Origin: Oscillospiraceae bacterium
GTDB taxonomy: Bacteria; Bacillota; Clostridia; UMGS1810
DNA length: 64,000 bases
Direction of reading: 5' to 3'
NCBI GenBank assembly: GCA_015068825.1
Contig: SVJU01000006.1
Span: 1 to 64,000, forward strand
Below the pieces are notes generated by a model. The model did not search any database. It saw nothing but the letters and a program-made list of their open reading frames with translations, and was not told the DNA's origin. Of this stretch, positions 52,462 through 61,030 are shown one piece after another (positions within the stretch are counted from its first letter, which is position 1; each line of letters begins with the position of its first letter). Position numbers and translations under genes: made by a program.

Positions 52462-53943
52462 TCATTTAATTGAAATATCCCAGTTTGGATTTAATGTATA
52501 AGAAGCATCATAATTAGGATTTAATTCTTTGTATTTTGCCATACCATCGTTATAGATTTTTGTATAAGCATCAACAAATTCTTTAGCAGTCATTTTGCCT
52601 GTCCATACATTGTTGATGTATGCGGCTGATGCAATATCCTGTCCTGCAAGGTCAACACCAGGTGTTGGATGCATAACTACGCTATCGCCTACAAGTGCAG
52701 AAAATTCTACCCAGCCTTTCTTTGGATTGTCAATTTTTATATCTTTGAAAATTTCATAATCGTAAGGAATTTCTACGCCATTTTCATATAATTTTGCAAG
52801 TGTTTCGTCGCTTGTGAACCATTTGTAAACTTCCATAAGCTTTTCGCCGCCTACTTTTTCAACAGACGCTTTATTGATTGCGCAGAAAGTTTTACCAGAA
52901 GCTCTTTGTTTGTATGTATCATTTTCGTCAATTACAGGAAGCTTAGCTACGCCCCAGTCGCATTTTGCAGGGAACTGGTCGTTAAACACACCAACGTCAA
53001 ATGAGAATGCCAATTTCATACCGATGCCGCCTTCAGCAAAGCGAGCTCTTGCAGCGTCGTTGTCAAGACCTTCTGCACCAGGATAGTAGCTTCCGTCTGC
53101 TTTGATATCAAGATAAACCTGAGCTAATGGTTCAAGTTTTGCAAAATCCCATGTACCTGTTTTGTAATCGTAACCATCGTTACCTGTAGATGATGGCATT
53201 AAGTTCCAGATGTCTGAATGATACCATCCATCGCCCCATTTAAGAGGTAGAATAATACCATATTCTTTCTTTTCTGCGTTTGTTAATTTTTTAGCGTATT
53301 CTCTCATTTCGGCAATTGTTACAGGAGGTTTAGCTTCACCATTTTCATCAACCAATCCTGCCGCTTTGAACATATCTTTGTTATATACCAAAGCTCTTGT
53401 TGTCATAGAGAATGGTGCCCTGTATGTTTTTCCTTCATAAGTATGTGATAAAGGAACTAAATAATCTTTGAATTTTTCTACTAATTCTTGACCACCCGGC
53501 AAATCCTCTAATGCAGCAACCTGATCCTTCTGAACAAGCTCCTGTAAGTTGCCGCCCATAAACATATCAGCCGCATTACCTGCTTCAAGTGCAATCTGAA
53601 GATTTTGGTTATAATCTCCGCCTCTTACTTCGTAAACAATTTCAATACCTTTTTCTTTACCAACTGTGTTGTTGTATTCTTCTACCATACCTTCAAGTAC
53701 TGTCTTTTTAACAACAACATCACAAAACATTTTTGTGTTGCAAATGCCCTTTTCAAGATAACTTCCCTTGCCAATCCAATGGTCAAGCGAATAATCACCA
53801 AGAAGCAAAAGTGCACTAAATGGCTCTTTTTTATATTCTTCTTCCACATGCTTTACAAATAAATTCATTCTGTCAAGGTTTTTTACCCCGTACCAGTCTA
53901 TATGACAACAGTGAATATCCGATGCGATTAAAACTCTTTCCAT
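52462..53943 (-). CDS. Chimeric gene: metallophosphoesterase N-terminus fused to sugar-binding protein
   Basis: From ATG 53943 (AGGAG site) the first ~70 residues are the start of a calcineurin-type phosphoesterase: MERVLIASDIHCCHIDWYG (D-x-H motif) and SALLLLGDYSLDHW (GD motif). Block III and later metal ligands are missing. Near 53725 the frame switches to an extracellular solute-binding protein of family 1, beginning KTVLEGMVEEYNNTVGKEKG and including APFSMTTRALVYNKDMFKAAGL and FVDAYTKIYNDGMAKYKELNP. The binding protein has lost its lipoprotein signal and lipobox cysteine. It is followed after 15 bases by its ABC permease. The phosphoesterase stub is separated by 28 bases from the upstream M14 peptidase gene. 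As drawn, the binding protein cannot be exported. Confidence 0.75.
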   Translation of the reverse strand: MERVLIASDIHCCHIDWYGVKNLDRMNLFVKHVEEEYKKEPFSALLLLGDYSLDHWIGKGSYLEKGICNTKMFCDVVVKKTVLEGMVEEYNNTVGKEKGIEIVYEVRGGDYNQNLQIALEAGNAADMFMGGNLQELVQKDQVAALEDLPGGQELVEKFKDYLVPLSHTYEGKTYRAPFSMTTRALVYNKDMFKAAGLVDENGEAKPPVTIAEMREYAKKLTNAEKKEYGIILPLKWGDGWYHSDIWNLMPSSTGNDGYDYKTGTWDFAKLEPLAQVYLDIKADGSYYPGAEGLDNDAARARFAEGGIGMKLAFSFDVGVFNDQFPAKCDWGVAKLPVIDENDTYKQRASGKTFCAINKASVEKVGGEKLMEVYKWFTSDETLAKLYENGVEIPYDYEIFKDIKIDNPKKGWVEFSALVGDSVVMHPTPGVDLAGQDIASAAYINNVWTGKMTAKEFVDAYTKIYNDGMAKYKELNPNYDASYTLNPNWDISIK

Positions 53944-53971
53944 ATTTTTCTCCTTTAATAAAGTAATTATT

Positions 53972-56323
53972 CTAATCAAGATAAAGTGTGTTTAAAAACA
54001 GCTTGAATGTGCCCTCTGCCTGAGAACGAAACTGTGCATCAAACCCAAACATAACAATTTCGCCGTCGCCGTATTTAACAGATACAGCACAGTCTTTGCC
54101 TGCAATATATTCTTCCCCCACCAAAAGTCCGTTTGATAAAACATCTTTTTGGTTGTATTTTACAAACGCAGTATAATTATCCTCTGATTTTGGCAAAAAC
54201 GCAAAATCGTTAAAATTTACCACCTCAAATTTTTGTGGCATTCCGCGCATAAATTTGTGGTCTTTTCCTGTAACATTTAAAAGAGAGCCACCTGTCTGAT
54301 ACTCTTTTTGCGAAAGATTTAAAGTAGTTATTTCTAAATCAAGATTAAAACATTCTTTAAAATATTCGCACGTTTTTCCCCATCCAACTACTCTTTTGCC
54401 CGATTTTACAAACTTTTTAATCTCATCAAGACCTTTTTTTCCAAGACCGATTTTAATTTCATCGGGAACTTCATTATCGTATAAATCCTCACGAAGCAGA
54501 GTTTCCATATTATAGCCCGGAAGTATTAGCACATCAAACCCTGAAAGATGCCCGTTTGCAATATCCTCACCTCTTAAAAGGGTGTGATTTGTGTTGTATT
54601 TAGTAAGAGTATGATTGCAATATGCCCACGAATCATAGCCCAAAACATCCACACTCATAAGTGCAATTTTTGCTTTCTTTACTTCTTTTTCACCGCTAAA
54701 TCCAACATAAAACTCATCACCATTTTGAAAAACTTTTTTGCCATCCAAGAGCATCTTGTTAATTTTTTTATAGCTTTCATTTTGCGTTACCAAAAGTTTT
54801 TCTTCCTCAAAAATTTCGCCGTTATATAAATGCATTTTTGCCTTTACTTCTTCTTTTGCGGCAAAAACATCAAGCCCCATCCAGCCTGCAACATTAGATG
54901 CAGCCATATCGCCTGTAAGAAATGTTCCATCACTTCGTCTTGTGTAGCGGTTATCGGGTACATCTCTTTTTCTTAAAAGAACACTTACAACCGAAAATTT
55001 TGGCTGAGCTAAAGGCACAACAATACTTCCTTTTTCAAAACATTTTCCATAAGAAAGCTTTATATCTTCATCAGCTACAAAAAACTTAATCCTTTGGCCC
55101 AAAAGCACCTTTATAAATCGGTTAAGTGATGATAAATCGTGCTGGTTTTTTGGAATAATATACGCCTTGTCTTCGCTTTTTTTGCCTCTCTCGGTTTGTC
55201 TTATAGCCTTAATTGCGCCATTTTTTAAAAGCTGATTTTTGTTTTGTGCCATTAAATTAAGCATACCTATAACACTTAGCATATCCTCTTTAACAATGTC
55301 GCAGAGTGACCACCAGCCGCCTTCCCACGGGTGCGGATTTTTCATGCTCGGCATACTTCCTTTTGAAGCCGAGTCCTCTTTTGATACATACATTCCGTAC
55401 GCACCAGGAATATGCGCCGCCTCAAAAGTAATACCAATAATATTATGATGCTTTACGCTGTCTGCCATATTAAAATAATTTGTTGTTGTAAATTCTTCGC
55501 CGTATAAATCATTAAGTTCGGTTACAACATTCGGAATATTTTGCTCTTCTAAAAAGCAGGCAATTCCGTTGCCGTAAAACTCAATCTCACGCACTAAAAG
55601 AGGGTTTAATTCTTCTCTTAAAGGGTCGCACGAAGGCTCTAAAAACAAGCGGTTGTGGTAGCTTGGTGCATGATGAAAGTCCAAAAGCGCATTTGCATGA
55701 AAATCCTGATAAAAATATTTTGCAAAGCATTTTGTTTCTATTAAATCATGATACATTCCATCACGATTGTTTGCGTGCGAAGCATAACGGTTGTATTCAC
55801 GCACACACGCCTTTTTTTCGTGCTTTGTGCCCTTGTATTTTTTGTTCCACGCATTGTTTATTTCAAGTCCGTCGGGATTTGCAGTAGGAAACATTATAAA
55901 AATAACATTTTCGAGTATGTTTTTAAATTTTTCGCTCTTATTGGTTACTAGCTCATACAGTAAAAGAGGCGACATTTGTGTACCGCCGATTTCGTGCGAA
56001 TGAAGAGAAAGAGTACATACACAAATTGCTTTTCCTTCTTTTGTAAGCGTGTCTATTTCACTCTCCGAAAGTCCTTCGGGGTCCGAAAGCTTATTAGAAA
56101 TTTCTTTGTAATAATCAAGCTTTTCAAGGTTTTTACTGCTGGATACAATAACTGCAATAAGCTCATTTCCATCAAGCGTTTTTTCCATATAATCTATTCT
56201 TATCAAATCGGTTTGCTTTGATATTTCTTCTACATAACCTACAAGCTCTTTATAGCCGAACATATTGCCTTCCGAGCCTATTTCAAAACCGAAATATTCT
56301 TTTGGAGATGTTATTTTTGCCAT
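53972..56323 (-). CDS. M14-family zinc carboxypeptidase with C-terminal GATase-like domain
   Basis: A 783-residue cytoplasmic protein (no signal peptide). The M14 domain (~20-350) has zinc ligands H108 and E111 in SLHSHEIGG and a later His in LLDFHHAPSYHNRLF (~213-225), plus the acid-rich GITFEAAHIPGAYGM (~307), which would carry the catalytic Glu. Residues ~400-560 are a linker and beta-rich region. The C-terminal ~230 residues resemble a class-I glutamine-amidotransferase-like (DJ-1/LacZ C-terminal-type) fold with FDVLILPGYNMETLL and KFVKSGKRVVGWGKTCEYF. It is the first gene of the minus-strand operon with the phosphoesterase/binding-protein chimera. The substrate is unknown; M14 members include cell-wall peptide peptidases. 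Confidence 0.8.
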   Translation of the reverse strand: MAKITSPKEYFGFEIGSEGNMFGYKELVGYVEEISKQTDLIRIDYMEKTLDGNELIAVIVSSSKNLEKLDYYKEISNKLSDPEGLSESEIDTLTKEGKAICVCTLSLHSHEIGGTQMSPLLLYELVTNKSEKFKNILENVIFIMFPTANPDGLEINNAWNKKYKGTKHEKKACVREYNRYASHANNRDGMYHDLIETKCFAKYFYQDFHANALLDFHHAPSYHNRLFLEPSCDPLREELNPLLVREIEFYGNGIACFLEEQNIPNVVTELNDLYGEEFTTTNYFNMADSVKHHNIIGITFEAAHIPGAYGMYVSKEDSASKGSMPSMKNPHPWEGGWWSLCDIVKEDMLSVIGMLNLMAQNKNQLLKNGAIKAIRQTERGKKSEDKAYIIPKNQHDLSSLNRFIKVLLGQRIKFFVADEDIKLSYGKCFEKGSIVVPLAQPKFSVVSVLLRKRDVPDNRYTRRSDGTFLTGDMAASNVAGWMGLDVFAAKEEVKAKMHLYNGEIFEEEKLLVTQNESYKKINKMLLDGKKVFQNGDEFYVGFSGEKEVKKAKIALMSVDVLGYDSWAYCNHTLTKYNTNHTLLRGEDIANGHLSGFDVLILPGYNMETLLREDLYDNEVPDEIKIGLGKKGLDEIKKFVKSGKRVVGWGKTCEYFKECFNLDLEITTLNLSQKEYQTGGSLLNVTGKDHKFMRGMPQKFEVVNFNDFAFLPKSEDNYTAFVKYNQKDVLSNGLLVGEEYIAGKDCAVSVKYGDGEIVMFGFDAQFRSQAEGTFKLFLNTLYLD

Positions 56324-56423
56324 AGAAATCCCTCTTTTTAACCGTTTTTTTCATTATATAAAATAAAATATTTGTTTTCTTGTATTATTCATATATTTTT
56401 ATTGTGCTATTTTGACTTATAAA

Positions 56424-56452
56424 TTGACATTTTTTTCATTATTTGATAGAAT
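56424..56452 (+). promoter_or_regulatory. Sigma-A promoter of the anion transporter
   Basis: TTGACA (56424-56429), 17-base spacer, TAGAAT (56447-56452); the coding start is GTG 56496. Confidence 0.7.
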
Positions 56453-56495
56453 TGTTCTGTCATATTATACTAGCATATATCAAGGAGAAATTAAA

Positions 56496-57605
56496 GTGGC
56501 GGTAAAAGAATTTATAAAGAAGAATATGGTTATGGTTATTGCATTTTTTGCAAGCCTTATAACGAGCTTTATTATTACACCCGGCAAAGAGTATTTAGGT
56601 TATTTTGATTTTAAAACACTCTCTTGTCTTTTTTGCGTTCTTGCAGTTGTTTGCGCACTTAAAAACATAAACTTTTTCTATATGCTTGCAAAAAAGGTAG
56701 TTGTTACCTTTAAAACTTCTAAAATGGCAATTTTGGCACTAACTTATATAACATTCATAGGCTCAATGCTTATTGCAAATGATATGGCACTTTTAACGTT
56801 TTTGCCACTCGGATATTTTGTTTTAAAAACAGGCGGCAAAACAAAGTATATGGCACACACATTTATTATGCAGAATATTGCGGCAAATTTGGGCGGAATG
56901 TTAACACCCTTTGGCAATCCGCAAAATTTATATCTTTATTCTGCATATAATATAGGAAATATAGAATTTTTAAAAATTATGGCACTGCCATTTGCATTTT
57001 CGGTAATGCTTATAACATTTTGCTGTATTGTTTTTGTAGGAAGCGAGCCGCTTAAAATAGATGATGAAAAAATACAAATGAGCAAAAAAAGAACCATTTT
57101 ATACCTTTGTTTATTTGCTCTTTCAATACTTATAGTTTTTAGATCCGTACCCTATCAGTTGGGGCTTATTGTAATTCCTCTTGTACTTATTTTTGCCGAC
57201 AGAAAAGCACTTAAAATGGTGGATTATCCGCTTCTTTTAACTTTTGTGTTTTTCTTTATATTTGCAGGAAATATGGCAAGAATTGACATTGTGAGAAAGG
57301 TTTTTTCATATCTTTTAGATAAAAGCACACTTCTTTTTTCAATTTTGTCATGCCAGATTATAAGTAATGTTCCTTCGGCAATACTTTTGTCGCAGTTTAC
57401 CACAAACTATGCCGACCTTTTGGTTGGTGTAAATATTGGCGGTGTTGGAACACTTATTTCATCGCTCGCAAGCCTTATAACCTTCAGAGAATATGTTAAG
57501 CACAACCCTACAAAAACCAAATATTACATAATTAAATTTTCTGTATACAATTTTTCGTTTTTAATTATACTTACTGCATTTATGCTTTTGTTAAAGCTTA
57601 TGTAA
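56496..57605 (+). CDS. SLC13/CitMHS-type anion permease
   Basis: A 369-residue integral membrane transporter with about ten helices. Landmarks are IANDMALLTFLPLGYFVLKTGG, the pore-like NLGGMLTPFGNPQNLYLYSAY (~137-157) and the second-repeat counterpart QIISNVPSAILLSQF (~300), as in the ion-transporter (IT) superfamily. These (TPFGNPQN; NVPSA) bind sodium and carboxylate in relatives, so a di- or tricarboxylate, or another anion such as arsenite, is a plausible substrate. The start is GTG 56496 after AAGGAGA; the frame runs open from 56412, but no ribosome site is there. It is followed after 16 bases by a sigma-factor gene. Confidence 0.8.
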   Translation: MAVKEFIKKNMVMVIAFFASLITSFIITPGKEYLGYFDFKTLSCLFCVLAVVCALKNINFFYMLAKKVVVTFKTSKMAILALTYITFIGSMLIANDMALLTFLPLGYFVLKTGGKTKYMAHTFIMQNIAANLGGMLTPFGNPQNLYLYSAYNIGNIEFLKIMALPFAFSVMLITFCCIVFVGSEPLKIDDEKIQMSKKRTILYLCLFALSILIVFRSVPYQLGLIVIPLVLIFADRKALKMVDYPLLLTFVFFFIFAGNMARIDIVRKVFSYLLDKSTLLFSILSCQIISNVPSAILLSQFTTNYADLLVGVNIGGVGTLISSLASLITFREYVKHNPTKTKYYIIKFSVYNFSFLIILTAFMLLLKLM

Positions 57606-57621
57606 AAAAAGGAGGTAAATT

Positions 57622-58353
57622 ATGCAAGATAGCGAAAACACAAAATTATTTACCGAATATTATAACACAAAAGATGCTGCTTTAAGAGAAGAAATCATAA
57701 ATAAATATATGTATCTTGCAAAAATTATCACAAAAAAATATCTTAACAAAGGCGTTGAATATGACGACCTTTTTCAGGTTGCGTGCGTAGGCTTAATAAA
57801 TGCTGCCGACAGGTTTAATCCTAATATGGGTGTTGAATTTGCAACCTTTGCAACCCCTACAATACTTGGCGAAATAAAAAGATATTTTCGTGACAAAGGC
57901 TCGATTATAAAGCTTCCGAGAAAATTTTACGAAATTTTTCAGCTTGCAAACAGAATACGATTAAAAAGAATGCAGTATGACGGGTATATCCCCACAATTG
58001 AAGAAATCACCGACGCATTAAATCTTGAGAAAAAAGACCTTGACAGCTATATGTCTTATGAAAATTTTATAAATATTATATCGCTTGATTCGCCTGTTTA
58101 TACCGATGATACACCGCTTATAAACCACGTTGTAGGCTACGAAGATGACGCATTTTTAGTAGTTGAAAACCGTGATTTTATAAAATTTGCCCTAAAACAC
58201 TTGACAAACGAAGAAAAACGATTTATAATACATAGATATTACAGAGGTATGACGCAAAAACAGATTTCTATAAAGTGGAATGTTTCGCAAATGTATATAT
58301 CCCGTCTTGAGCGAAAAACATTGGGTAAGCTTAAAAATCTGTATTTTAAATAA
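57622..58353 (+). CDS. SigB/SigF-type RNA polymerase sigma factor
   Basis: A 243-residue sigma factor with regions 2, 3 and 4, the length and layout of the SigB/F/G group. Region 2 has KGVEYDDLFQVACVGLINAADRFNPNMGVEFATFATPTILGEIKRYFRDKG (~41-91), region 3 lies at ~100-160 (PTIEEITDALNLEKKDLDSYM), and region 4 at ~190-240 has the helix-turn-helix MTQKQISIKWNVSQMYISRLERKTL. No anti-sigma or anti-anti-sigma gene (RsbW/V, SpoIIAA/AB) is adjacent, so its control is not evident. AAAGGAGG precedes ATG 57622, 16 bases after the transporter. The aromatic leader follows, and transcription may read into it. Confidence 0.88.
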   Translation: MQDSENTKLFTEYYNTKDAALREEIINKYMYLAKIITKKYLNKGVEYDDLFQVACVGLINAADRFNPNMGVEFATFATPTILGEIKRYFRDKGSIIKLPRKFYEIFQLANRIRLKRMQYDGYIPTIEEITDALNLEKKDLDSYMSYENFINIISLDSPVYTDDTPLINHVVGYEDDAFLVVENRDFIKFALKHLTNEEKRFIIHRYYRGMTQKQISIKWNVSQMYISRLERKTLGKLKNLYFK

Positions 58354-58376
58354 TGTCATATAAAGAGGTTATTATT

Positions 58377-58460
58377 ATGAAAAAGTTGTTCGCAGTAAAA
58401 GAATATTTTTACTTTTTCTACTTTGGATTTTATTTTAGTCCAAGGTTACTTTTGCTGTGA
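58377..58460 (+). CDS. Aromatic leader peptide (27 residues, Phe/Tyr-rich)
   Basis: ATG 58377 follows an AGAGG ribosome site at 58363-58367 and opens a 27-codon frame ending at TGA 58458-58460. The peptide begins MKKLFAVKE. Residues 10-20 (YFYFFYFGFYF) are ten aromatic residues and one Gly; seven Phe and four Tyr in all, with no Trp. The last codons (24-27, Leu-rich) are the antiterminator strand. Such peptides (for example pheL in enteric bacteria) act only as sensors of charged tRNA, and the peptide itself has no role. The reading frame would respond to lack of Phe or Tyr. Confidence 0.85.
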   Translation: MKKLFAVKEYFYFFYFGFYFSPRLLLL

Positions 58461-58545
58461 AAATTATCGTAAATAAAGCCAAAATTAATACACGACTTTT
58501 ACCGATAAGATTTACTGCAAAAGTAAAGCTTATCGGTTTTTTAAT
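58421..58545 (+). promoter_or_regulatory. Ribosome-mediated attenuator of aroF-tyrA
   Basis: Three mutually exclusive pieces are visible. Hairpin 1 (58421-58427 with 58439-58445) covers the aromatic codons. Segment 2 (TTACTTTTGC, 58446-58455, over codons 24-27) is perfectly complementary over ten bases to segment 3 (GCAAAAGTAA, 58517-58526). The terminator (58501-58509 with 58529-58537, inner stem TTTAC/GTAAA, then six T) needs segment 3 free. A ribosome reaching the stop codon covers segment 2, so the terminator forms. One stalled at Phe or Tyr codons leaves segment 2 free to form the antiterminator, and aroF is transcribed. Confidence 0.8.
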
Positions 58546-58588
58546 TTTAAAAAAATAAATTTTCATAAAAAGGACAAGGTGAAGAAAA

Positions 58589-59602
58589 ATGATTATTATG
58601 TTAAAACAAAACCCCGACAAACAGGAAGTAGAAAAGCTTACTTCCATGCTTGAAAAAGAAAATGTTACCATAAACTATGTTCATGGTAAATTTAACGATG
58701 TAATAGGTCTTGTAGGCGATACATCACATCTTGACGAAAACACAATTTTAGCATCTTCAGATATTGTTGAAACCGTTACAAGAGTATCAGAGCCATACAA
58801 AGCGGTTAACAGAAAATTCCATCCTGACGACACATGCATTGATGTTAACGGTGCAAAAATAGGCGGTCAGCATTTTGGTGTTATTGCAGGTCCGTGCTCT
58901 GTTGAATCTGAAGAACAAATGATTCAGGTTGCAAAAGCTGTTAAAGACAGCGGCGCAAAATTCCTTCGTGGCGGTGCATTCAAACCAAGAACATCTCCTT
59001 ACGCTTTCCAGGGACTTCATGGCGAAGGTATAAGACTTCTTCTTGAAGCTAAAAAAGAAACAGGTCTTCCTATTGTAACCGAAATTATGTCTATTGCTCA
59101 TCTTGATTTATTCAATGATGTTGATGTTATTCAGGTAGGCGCAAGAAATATGCAGAACTTTGACCTTTTAAAAGAGCTTGGACATTCAAACAAACCTATT
59201 CTTTTAAAAAGAGGTTTATCAAGCACAATGGAAGAGCTTCTTATGAGTGCTGAATACATTTTAGCAGGCGGAAACAAAAAAGTTATCCTTTGCGAAAGAG
59301 GTATAAGAACATTTGAAAAAGCTACAAGAAATACCCTTGATTTATCTGCTATTCCGCTTCTTAAAAGCAAAACACATCTTCCTATTATTGTTGACCCAAG
59401 CCACGCAGCAGGTATTGCGGCACTTGTTGAACCGCTATCAAAAGCAGCAGTTGCAGTTGGCGCAGACGGTCTTATGATTGAAGTTCATAACAATCCTAAA
59501 ATGGCTCGTTGCGACGGTGACCAGTCACTTACTCCATTGCAATTTGACTCTGTTATGCAAAAAGTTAAATTCCTTGCATCAGTAGAAAACAAAATAATGT
59601 AA
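58589..59602 (+). CDS. aroF: 3-deoxy-7-phosphoheptulonate (DAHP) synthase, type I-beta
   Basis: Condenses phosphoenolpyruvate and erythrose 4-phosphate in the first step of aromatic synthesis. The 337-residue protein has an N-terminal ferredoxin-like regulatory domain (~1-70: KQEVEKLTSMLEKENVTINYVHG). The barrel has GVIAGPCSVES (~95), GAKFLRGGAFKPRTSPYAFQGLHGEG (~128-153), GLPIVTEIMS, QVGARNMQNFDLLKELG, GNKKVILCERGIRTFE and LPIIVDPSHAAGIAALVEPL (~265-285), the active-site strands of the KDOPS-like I-beta group. The N-terminal domain usually binds an allosteric amino acid (Tyr or Phe). The start is ATG 58589. It is under the attenuator and followed after 21 bases by tyrA. Confidence 0.95.
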   Translation: MIIMLKQNPDKQEVEKLTSMLEKENVTINYVHGKFNDVIGLVGDTSHLDENTILASSDIVETVTRVSEPYKAVNRKFHPDDTCIDVNGAKIGGQHFGVIAGPCSVESEEQMIQVAKAVKDSGAKFLRGGAFKPRTSPYAFQGLHGEGIRLLLEAKKETGLPIVTEIMSIAHLDLFNDVDVIQVGARNMQNFDLLKELGHSNKPILLKRGLSSTMEELLMSAEYILAGGNKKVILCERGIRTFEKATRNTLDLSAIPLLKSKTHLPIIVDPSHAAGIAALVEPLSKAAVAVGADGLMIEVHNNPKMARCDGDQSLTPLQFDSVMQKVKFLASVENKIM

Positions 59603-59623
59603 CACAAAAAGGGAAGTTTTACT

Positions 59624-60460
59624 ATGGATATTGGGTTTGTGGGTATTGGTCTTATTGGCGGCTCACTTTTAAAGGCAATAAAAAAATATACAAATAATAA
59701 TTGTTTTTTTCTTGATAAAAATATAGATGCAATAAAAAAAGCAAAAGTTTTAGGTCTTGGTGAAGAGCTTAATGATGAAAGTATGCTTTCAAAATGTGAT
59801 ATTGTTTTTGTAAGCCTTCATCCTCAAAAAACTATTGATTTTATAAACAGCAACACAAAAAACTTTAAAAAAGGTGCAATTGTGTGCGATGTGTGCGGCA
59901 TAAAAAAAGAAATAGCAAATCAAATTCAGGCTAATCTTATTAAAGAAAATGTGCATTACATCGGTACGCATCCTATGGCAGGAAGAGAATTTTCGGGATT
60001 CGATTATTCAACCGAAAAGCTTTTTGAAAACGCATATTTTATTATTACAAAAAACGAAAACACCAATGACGATGCACTCGAAAAAATACAAACACTTGCC
60101 GAAAGCTTAAGATTTAAAAAATGCGTTATTTCAACCGAGGATGAACACGATAAAATTATCGCATTTACCTCACAATTAGCGCATATTGTGTCAAGTGCAT
60201 ATATAAAAAGCCCTTCCGCATTAATGGAAAAAGGCTTTAGCGCAGGCAGTTTTCAGGATATGACAAGAGTTGCATATCTTAACGAAGATATGTGGACCGA
60301 GCTTTTTATGATGAACAAACAAAACCTTGTTTATGAAATCGAAACTATTGTAAATCATCTTAACGAATATAAAAACGCCCTTATATCAGGCGATGACAAA
60401 AACCTTCATACACTTTTAAAAGAAGGCAGAGAATTAAAAGAAGCAGTTACAAAAATGTAA
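59624..60460 (+). CDS. tyrA: Prephenate dehydrogenase
   Basis: Converts prephenate to 4-hydroxyphenylpyruvate with NAD(P), the branch to tyrosine. The 278-residue protein has the Rossmann motif GFVGIGLIGGSLLKAI (~4-19) and catalytic/substrate features THPMAGREFSGFDYSTEKLFENAYF (~114-138), and a helical dimerisation domain with HIVSSAYIKSP and FSAGSFQDMTRVA. No C-terminal ACT domain is present, so feedback is probably exerted on transcription or on AroF. It lies in the aroF operon. The stop codon (60458-60460) falls inside the stem of the following terminator. Confidence 0.93.
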   Translation: MDIGFVGIGLIGGSLLKAIKKYTNNNCFFLDKNIDAIKKAKVLGLGEELNDESMLSKCDIVFVSLHPQKTIDFINSNTKNFKKGAIVCDVCGIKKEIANQIQANLIKENVHYIGTHPMAGREFSGFDYSTEKLFENAYFIITKNENTNDDALEKIQTLAESLRFKKCVISTEDEHDKIIAFTSQLAHIVSSAYIKSPSALMEKGFSAGSFQDMTRVAYLNEDMWTELFMMNKQNLVYEIETIVNHLNEYKNALISGDDKNLHTLLKEGRELKEAVTKM

Positions 60461-60475
60461 CTGCTTCTTGTTTTA
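60440..60475. terminator. Bidirectional terminator between tyrA and pgsA
   Basis: GAAGCAGTTAC (60440-60450) pairs with GTAACTGCTTC (60457-60467) over a six-base loop. T-rich stretches follow on both strands, serving the convergent tyrA and pgsA genes. The terminator stem includes the last codons of tyrA. Confidence 0.85.
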
Positions 60476-61030
60476 TTTTGAATTTATAACCATTTCCCAG
60501 TTCTTTGCAAGATAAACATATCCTGAATAAATAGTAAACAAGGTTGCAATAAGCATTGCTATGTATCCAAGTGATATAGGACCAATCATTATATCAGAGA
60601 ACAAAATTGAAATAACTGTTGCAATTATCTGTATAACAGTTTTGATTTTGCCTGTCATTTCTGCCGCCATAACAACACCGTTTGAAATAGCAACAATTCT
60701 AAGACCTGTAACAATAAACTCTCTTGCAATAATAATTATTACCATATATGCAGGAATTCTTTGAAGCTCTACAAGGCATATAAGCGCCGCTGCAACTAAA
60801 AGCTTATCTGCAATAGGGTCTAAAAACTTTCCAAGGTCGGTCACCTGATTGTTTTTTCTTGCAAGATATCCGTCTATGCCATCGGTAAGAGCTGCAATAG
60901 CGAACACAAATGCTGCTCCTATGTTAAAATAAAGCTGAACCATTCCCGTCCACTTGCCGCACATTAAAACAACAATAAAAAGCGGTATTAAAAATATTCT
61001 TGCAAGTGTAATTTTGTTTGGTAAATTCAT
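60473..61030 (-). CDS. pgsA: CDP-diacylglycerol--glycerol-3-phosphate 3-phosphatidyltransferase
   Basis: Makes phosphatidylglycerol phosphate in the membrane, the first step to phosphatidylglycerol. The 185-residue protein has several membrane helices and the CDP-alcohol phosphatidyltransferase signature DGIDGYLARKNNQVTDLGKFLDPIADK (~49-75), with the D-G-x2-A-R-x8-G-x3-D-x3-D spacing complete. The N-terminus MNLPNKITLARIFLIPLFI is typical. It overlaps the rimO stop by one base and stands in the conserved rimO-pgsA arrangement. Confidence 0.94.
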   Translation of the reverse strand: MNLPNKITLARIFLIPLFIVVLMCGKWTGMVQLYFNIGAAFVFAIAALTDGIDGYLARKNNQVTDLGKFLDPIADKLLVAAALICLVELQRIPAYMVIIIIAREFIVTGLRIVAISNGVVMAAEMTGKIKTVIQIIATVISILFSDIMIGPISLGYIAMLIATLFTIYSGYVYLAKNWEMVINSK

